From: Polytrichum commune
Taxonomy: Eukaryota; Streptophyta; Polytrichopsida; Polytrichales; Polytrichaceae
Direction of reading: 5' to 3'
Length of the DNA stretch: 64,000 bases
Assembly (NCBI GenBank): GCA_950295325.1
Contig: OX485804.1
Span: forward strand, 55,972,429-56,036,428
Below the pieces are notes generated by a model, which saw only the letters and a program-made list of their open reading frames with translations, was not told where the DNA came from and searched no databases. Each line of letters begins with the position of its first letter. Position 1 is the first letter of the stretch. A program made the position numbers and the translations under genes. Below are positions 60,846 through 64,000 of the stretch, piece after piece.

Positions 60846-61425
60846 CGTAGTCCAATCTCGTTTAAATGCATGTCTTTTTGATGTCCGTTCTTCAATCCAC
60901 AACCTAACTATACACCACTCAAATATAAAGCCTGGTTCGCACCTGGCCTTACGTAGGGGTGTTGTTAAATTCATAAGACCGGTGAGATAGGGTTTGTTGT
61001 TTATGTTCACACTGCGAAAGGAAGCACAGGCTGGGTCCGTATTTTTAGCGTGGATATACGTATTCGCTGTTCGCACCTACAATGACTAAGACGTACAAGT
61101 TGTGACAGGTGGCATTTGATGTTGATAATATGGAACAGCGGTCACACCTGATAAGAACGTCCGTAGGTAGTGGCGTCGGACGATGTCGCGATCTCTCCAA
61201 TTGATCCTGTGGGATTTGGTGTCTCTATCAGTCTGGTTGATTCACGCTGCCATCTTCTGCTCATCCGAAGACATCATGTTCCATCACCTTGTTGTCAATT
61301 CTGCCTTGTTTGTTGTTCTCGGTGGTTCATTTTGTTAATTACTTTTTCGCTGCTTGCGTGCAGTTGAGGGTTCGGTGGTCCTTAAACTCACTTCTGATGA
61401 TGCACAATTGAATGGTCAGGCATAG

Positions 61426-61451
61426 TTTAGGGTTTAGGGTTTAGGGTTTAG
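61426..61451 (+). repeat. Interstitial telomere-type repeat (TTTAGGG)n
   Basis: Three full TTTAGGG units plus TTTAG lie within the Harbinger element, upstream of the transposase remnant. A further TTTAGGG is at about 61547. Confidence 0.9.
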
Positions 61452-61639
61452 AAGAGAACAGTCGCATGCATTGCAGTATTTGAGCATGCCGCGCGAAGGA
61501 TTAATTGGCAATATAGCTTTTCGGAAGTAGATCAAGGCGTTGTGGTTTAGGGTTTTTTGTTTCTACATTATCATTGCACTGTGCTTCACGTGTGGCTGGC
61601 TCTCTCATGCATTTTCTAATGTTTATCGAATTGTTTTAG

Positions 61640-62240
61640 GGGGGACGACAATTTACTACATGGATACATTGATGCAACCTGGCTCGGTGTTTGCATTTAC
61701 AGCGTGGCTCCTTCTTCAACTCCTACATGAACCGCTTTGCTCGAACTTCATTCCTATGGGACCTGAAGCTGAGGAGGATTCCGAGGACCCGTTCGCAGGG
61801 GTTGTGGGCACGTTGATGGGTCCTCAGCATGATTCTCATGCATTGTTCACTGCGGGTTTGCATAATTACAGGTTGTGCACCATGTTTCAAATGTTCGATG
61901 AAGACCTGGGGTACTGGGTGAGGCCGCGATCAACAATGTGGTTTTCGAGATTTTTATTGAAGCAGTACGATGACCACCGCTGGATTCAGATGTTCCGAAT
62001 GTCGAAAAAGCAGTCTTTGCATTAGCTGACATCTTGAAGCCTCATGTCCAACGCCAGGACACGCGGTATAGGATAGCAATTCCGGTATTAATACGTGTTG
62101 CCTGTACGCTTTTTAAGTTAACTCACGGTGCTAGTCTCATCGTCTGTAGCGAAATGTTTGTTCACTGCACATTCTTCCCATATCCATTGCTCGGAGTCGC
62201 AAGACTGTGCCCAAGGACGGAAAAAAATCCTCGGAAATAG
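61640..62240 (+). pseudogene. PIF/Harbinger transposase remnant
   Basis: The frame reading ...STMWFSRFLLKQYDDHRWIQ and MFRMSKKQSLH ends at a stop at about 62023-62025. The next frame continues FALADILKPHVQRQDTRYRI, then IPVLIRVACTLFKLTHGAS. This is the N-terminal helix-turn-helix part of Harbinger transposases (W...FRM...F..L...L.P...RQ.TRYR.AIPV..RVA..L..L..G.S). One base has been gained or lost around 62005-62017, near an A5 run. The frame then drifts and stops at 62240 with no DDE motif. It is a non-functional relic. Confidence 0.8.
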
Positions 62241-62600
62241 CAGAGTATCGAGGATGTTATCTACCGTCGCTCTTTGTTAATGTGCCATGCACAGCTCCTT
62301 TACATAGAACCGCAACTACGTTTCTGGAATGTACAAAATAGGAAGATTTGTAATTAAGTAGAAGCTCCCAGTAGTGCCTGAATTTTCTCAAAGTAAACTG
62401 ACGCTTTCTCACTAAAACCGGTCTTATCTTCAAGCCACGTCGTCGGCCACGTAGGTTCGGCGTTTGCTAACAACCGACGGTGTGAATACGCTGTGAGATA
62501 ATGCCGTAGCACCGCCGGTTCTATCTCACCCTAACACCAGGTGCGAACATACCTTAAGTCTCCAATTTGACGGAAAGTATCCAAGTAAGGCCTGCAACTT

Positions 62601-63130
62601 AATGTGAGGGCTCACTTATTTGTGTCTGATTAGGACATACTTTACTTTACTTAAGTACCCTGTACTTTAACAACATATACCGGTCCACCATTGGTATTTA
62701 TTATTAGGATTGTCTGCCGTGCGGCTCTTATTATGGACCTTGTCCTTAATTCCCCACCTCTACAACCATTCATCCATATGGATGAGTAGTGGATGAAACT
62801 CTGATCCAAGGAGCTGCGCCTGTACTGGGCTCCTCCCTGACTGCTTCCCCGACCACACCAGGCTGCTGCTTCTAAGCTCGCATCCCACTCGAGAATTCTT
62901 AGGGTTTCGTCGAACAGGGCACCGCAATCCTTTCAAGTAACTCAAATTGCATCAATACTCAAGCTGGGTCCCCAGAGAATGGAGGACACGCCGCAAAAAC
63001 AGCTGATTTTGAGCTCTAATTGAGCTTGCTTGTAGGAATTGTGTCTCCATTATTCCCTGAAGCGACCACCTCCGATACGAGGCAGTAAGCTTTCGCCTTT
63101 GTCCTCTCTACCTCGGGTTTTATATTCGAT
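62601..63130. promoter_or_regulatory. Upstream region of the hydrolase gene
   Basis: No gene recognised. The rightmost few hundred bases are the presumed promoter. A piece near 62675-62700 (ATACCGGTCCACCATTGGTA) faintly recalls family D ends. Confidence 0.4.
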
Positions 63131-63439
63131 TTGGCGGCTTTGATCGAGAGCGAAGCGTCTCTCATTCACACCAACTTACAGACGGTAAATTGGCGTCATC
63201 TTTCTCTCTTTCTGGAGTTTGAAGCACCTCTGTGTTGTCTTTTCTTCATTGTTGTAGCTTACAAGTTAGGTAAAGACGCCATGGTTTCGAGTTTGCAGCT
63301 TTGATCGAGAGTGAAACGTCTCTCATTCACGCCAACCGTAGGTTGGCTCTCTCTCTCTCTCTCCAGTCTGAAGCTCCTTTACTGTTGTTTCCTTCGTCTT
63401 TGTAGCTCAAGAATTAACTAGGGCGCCATGGTTTCTTGA
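63131..63439 (+). promoter_or_regulatory. Duplicated leader with two small uORFs
   Basis: CTTTGATCGAGAG(C/T)GAA(G/A)CGTCTCTCATTCAC occurs near 63139 and again near 63300. GCCATGGTTTC follows at 63278 and 63425. The block, about 150-160 bases, is duplicated in tandem. Each copy supplies an ATG: 63281-63304 encodes MVSSLQL then stop, and 63428-63439 encodes MVS then stop. Both end before the main ATG at 63454. Confidence 0.7.
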
Positions 63440-63453
63440 GAGCTTCTCCTCCG

Positions 63454-63913
63454 ATGTCCCCTCATTTGAGGACACCGGATTGGGAGCTGCACTGGTATTC
63501 GAAGCCAGCGAACGAGCTGGAAGAGGAAAAGGAAGACGAAGACGAAGACGAAGAAGAATTTGACGAGAGTAGCGTGGTTATGGAGACTGTCAAAGTGGAA
63601 GCCGGGAGCGGGGTGTCGTTGTGCGTGAAAATTTTCAGACCGGGTGCGCATGTGAGCCCGAAGCCGTTCACTATGGTGCTTGTGCATCAATACTCCATCC
63701 TAGGGGGTTGCCAGGAGCTTCTCAGGGGCATGGCATACCGGTTGGCTGCCAAGGGATTTACCACTCTCACATTTGACATGCGAGGGGTGGGAGGCTCAAC
63801 TGGAAAGATGTCATTAACCGGGATGTCGGAGGTCCAGGACGTCGTGGCGGTGTCGCAGTGGGCAACTCAACATTGCTCGGCTCCTTCGATTGTGCTCGTT
63901 GGCTCCTCCGCGG
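63454..63913 (+). CDS. Alpha/beta hydrolase, first exon (gene runs off the right end)
   Basis: Exon 1 is 63454-63913, ending at a GTAAGT donor in phase 1. After a short N-terminus and an acidic run (KEDEDEDEEEFDE, about 30-42) comes the hydrolase fold: METVKVEAGSGVSLCVKIFR, TMVLVHQYSILGGCQEL, LAAKGFTTLTFDMRGVGGST and the nucleophile elbow IVLVGSSAG at the exon end. VHQYS holds the oxyanion loop region and DMRG the conserved turn before the elbow. It resembles a plant family of soluble hydrolases with the order VLVHPYSVLGG, FDMRGVGRSTG, VGSSAG; substrate is unknown. The first in-frame ATG is 63454; there is an upstream in-frame stop region and two uORFs. Confidence 0.9.
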
Positions 63914-64000
63914 GTAAGTAGATAGCTACTTATATCTCGCTTATTATTCTCGTATGCAACAAAAACAAAATCAAGGTATGCGGGTGGTATCGGTTAGATT

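Larger units (their letters stand above)
60929..62554 (+). mobile_element. PIF/Harbinger element, internally deleted (1,626 bp)
   Basis: Ends AGCCTGGTTCGCACCTGG and, reversed, AGGTATGTTCGCACCTGG. TAA flanks both sides (60926-60928 and 62555-62557), the 3-base TWA duplication of PIF/Harbinger. The interior carries a broken transposase N-terminal part and a short TTTAGGG array. The catalytic DDE region is absent, so it cannot encode its own movement. Confidence 0.9.
60335..62600 (+). repeat. Family A MITE split by two nested insertions
   Basis: Family text runs from about 60335 (TAAGGCATAAGATAAACATG) to 60621, resumes at 60846-60928 (CGTAGTCCAATCTCGTTTAA...ACACCACTCAAATATAA) and ends after 62555 (TAAGTCTCCAATTTGACGGAAAGTA...). 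Removing both insertions restores the usual order CGTAGTCCAATCTC and CACTCAAATATAAGTGTC. Confidence 0.8.

Noticed and set aside
61426-61451. Chromosome end (true telomere)
   Set aside because: Only 3.5 TTTAGGG units, inside a transposon, with genes on both sides; interstitial.

Overview
This window is nuclear DNA of a land plant. Protein genes are split by GT-AG introns of about 80 to 2,000 bases. Several genes are plant-type (a plant SAICAR synthetase with an N-terminal extension, a TMEM14/FAX protein, a plant class 3 lipase), the telomere-type repeat is TTTAGGG, and gaps and introns are full of short inverted-repeat DNA transposons. The lineage cannot be fixed by eye; divergence from Arabidopsis relatives suggests a non-flowering plant, but that is inference.

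Layout: 1-1447 holds the 3' part of an SGT co-chaperone gene (+), convergent with a complete 12-exon SAICAR synthetase gene, PUR7 (-, 2178-7167). From 7.2 to 19 kb there is a gene-poor stretch of transposon remnants (CACTA-like, Stowaway-like and others) ending in an array of ~180-base tandem repeats (17361-18690). From 19 to 36 kb lie two tandem class 3 lipase genes (+), a clear duplication with five exons of identical length. ATP23, a mitochondrial-type M76 metalloprotease (-, 36277-38387), follows; its upstream region is a second ~180-base tandem array and may be shared with a small membrane-protein candidate (+, 39439-39715). A conserved single-pass membrane protein of unknown function lies at 41874-45695 (-), a TMEM14/FAX-type fatty acid exporter at 49209-51431 (+), and a TPR protein at 53899-58930 (-). 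The right end holds a nested transposon (hAT-like MITE plus a deleted PIF/Harbinger element, both inside an older MITE) and the first exon of an alpha/beta hydrolase (+, from 63454) whose upstream leader is duplicated with two small uORFs.

The genes are ordinary housekeeping and lipid-metabolism loci and do not form a functional cluster. The novelty lies in repeat biology: four MITE families (called A, B, D and hAT-like here) recur across the window. Family D is found as clear copies only inside introns. Family A has acted as a landing site for later insertions. All exon coordinates were derived by reading splice sites by eye and checking reading phase; no search was run.
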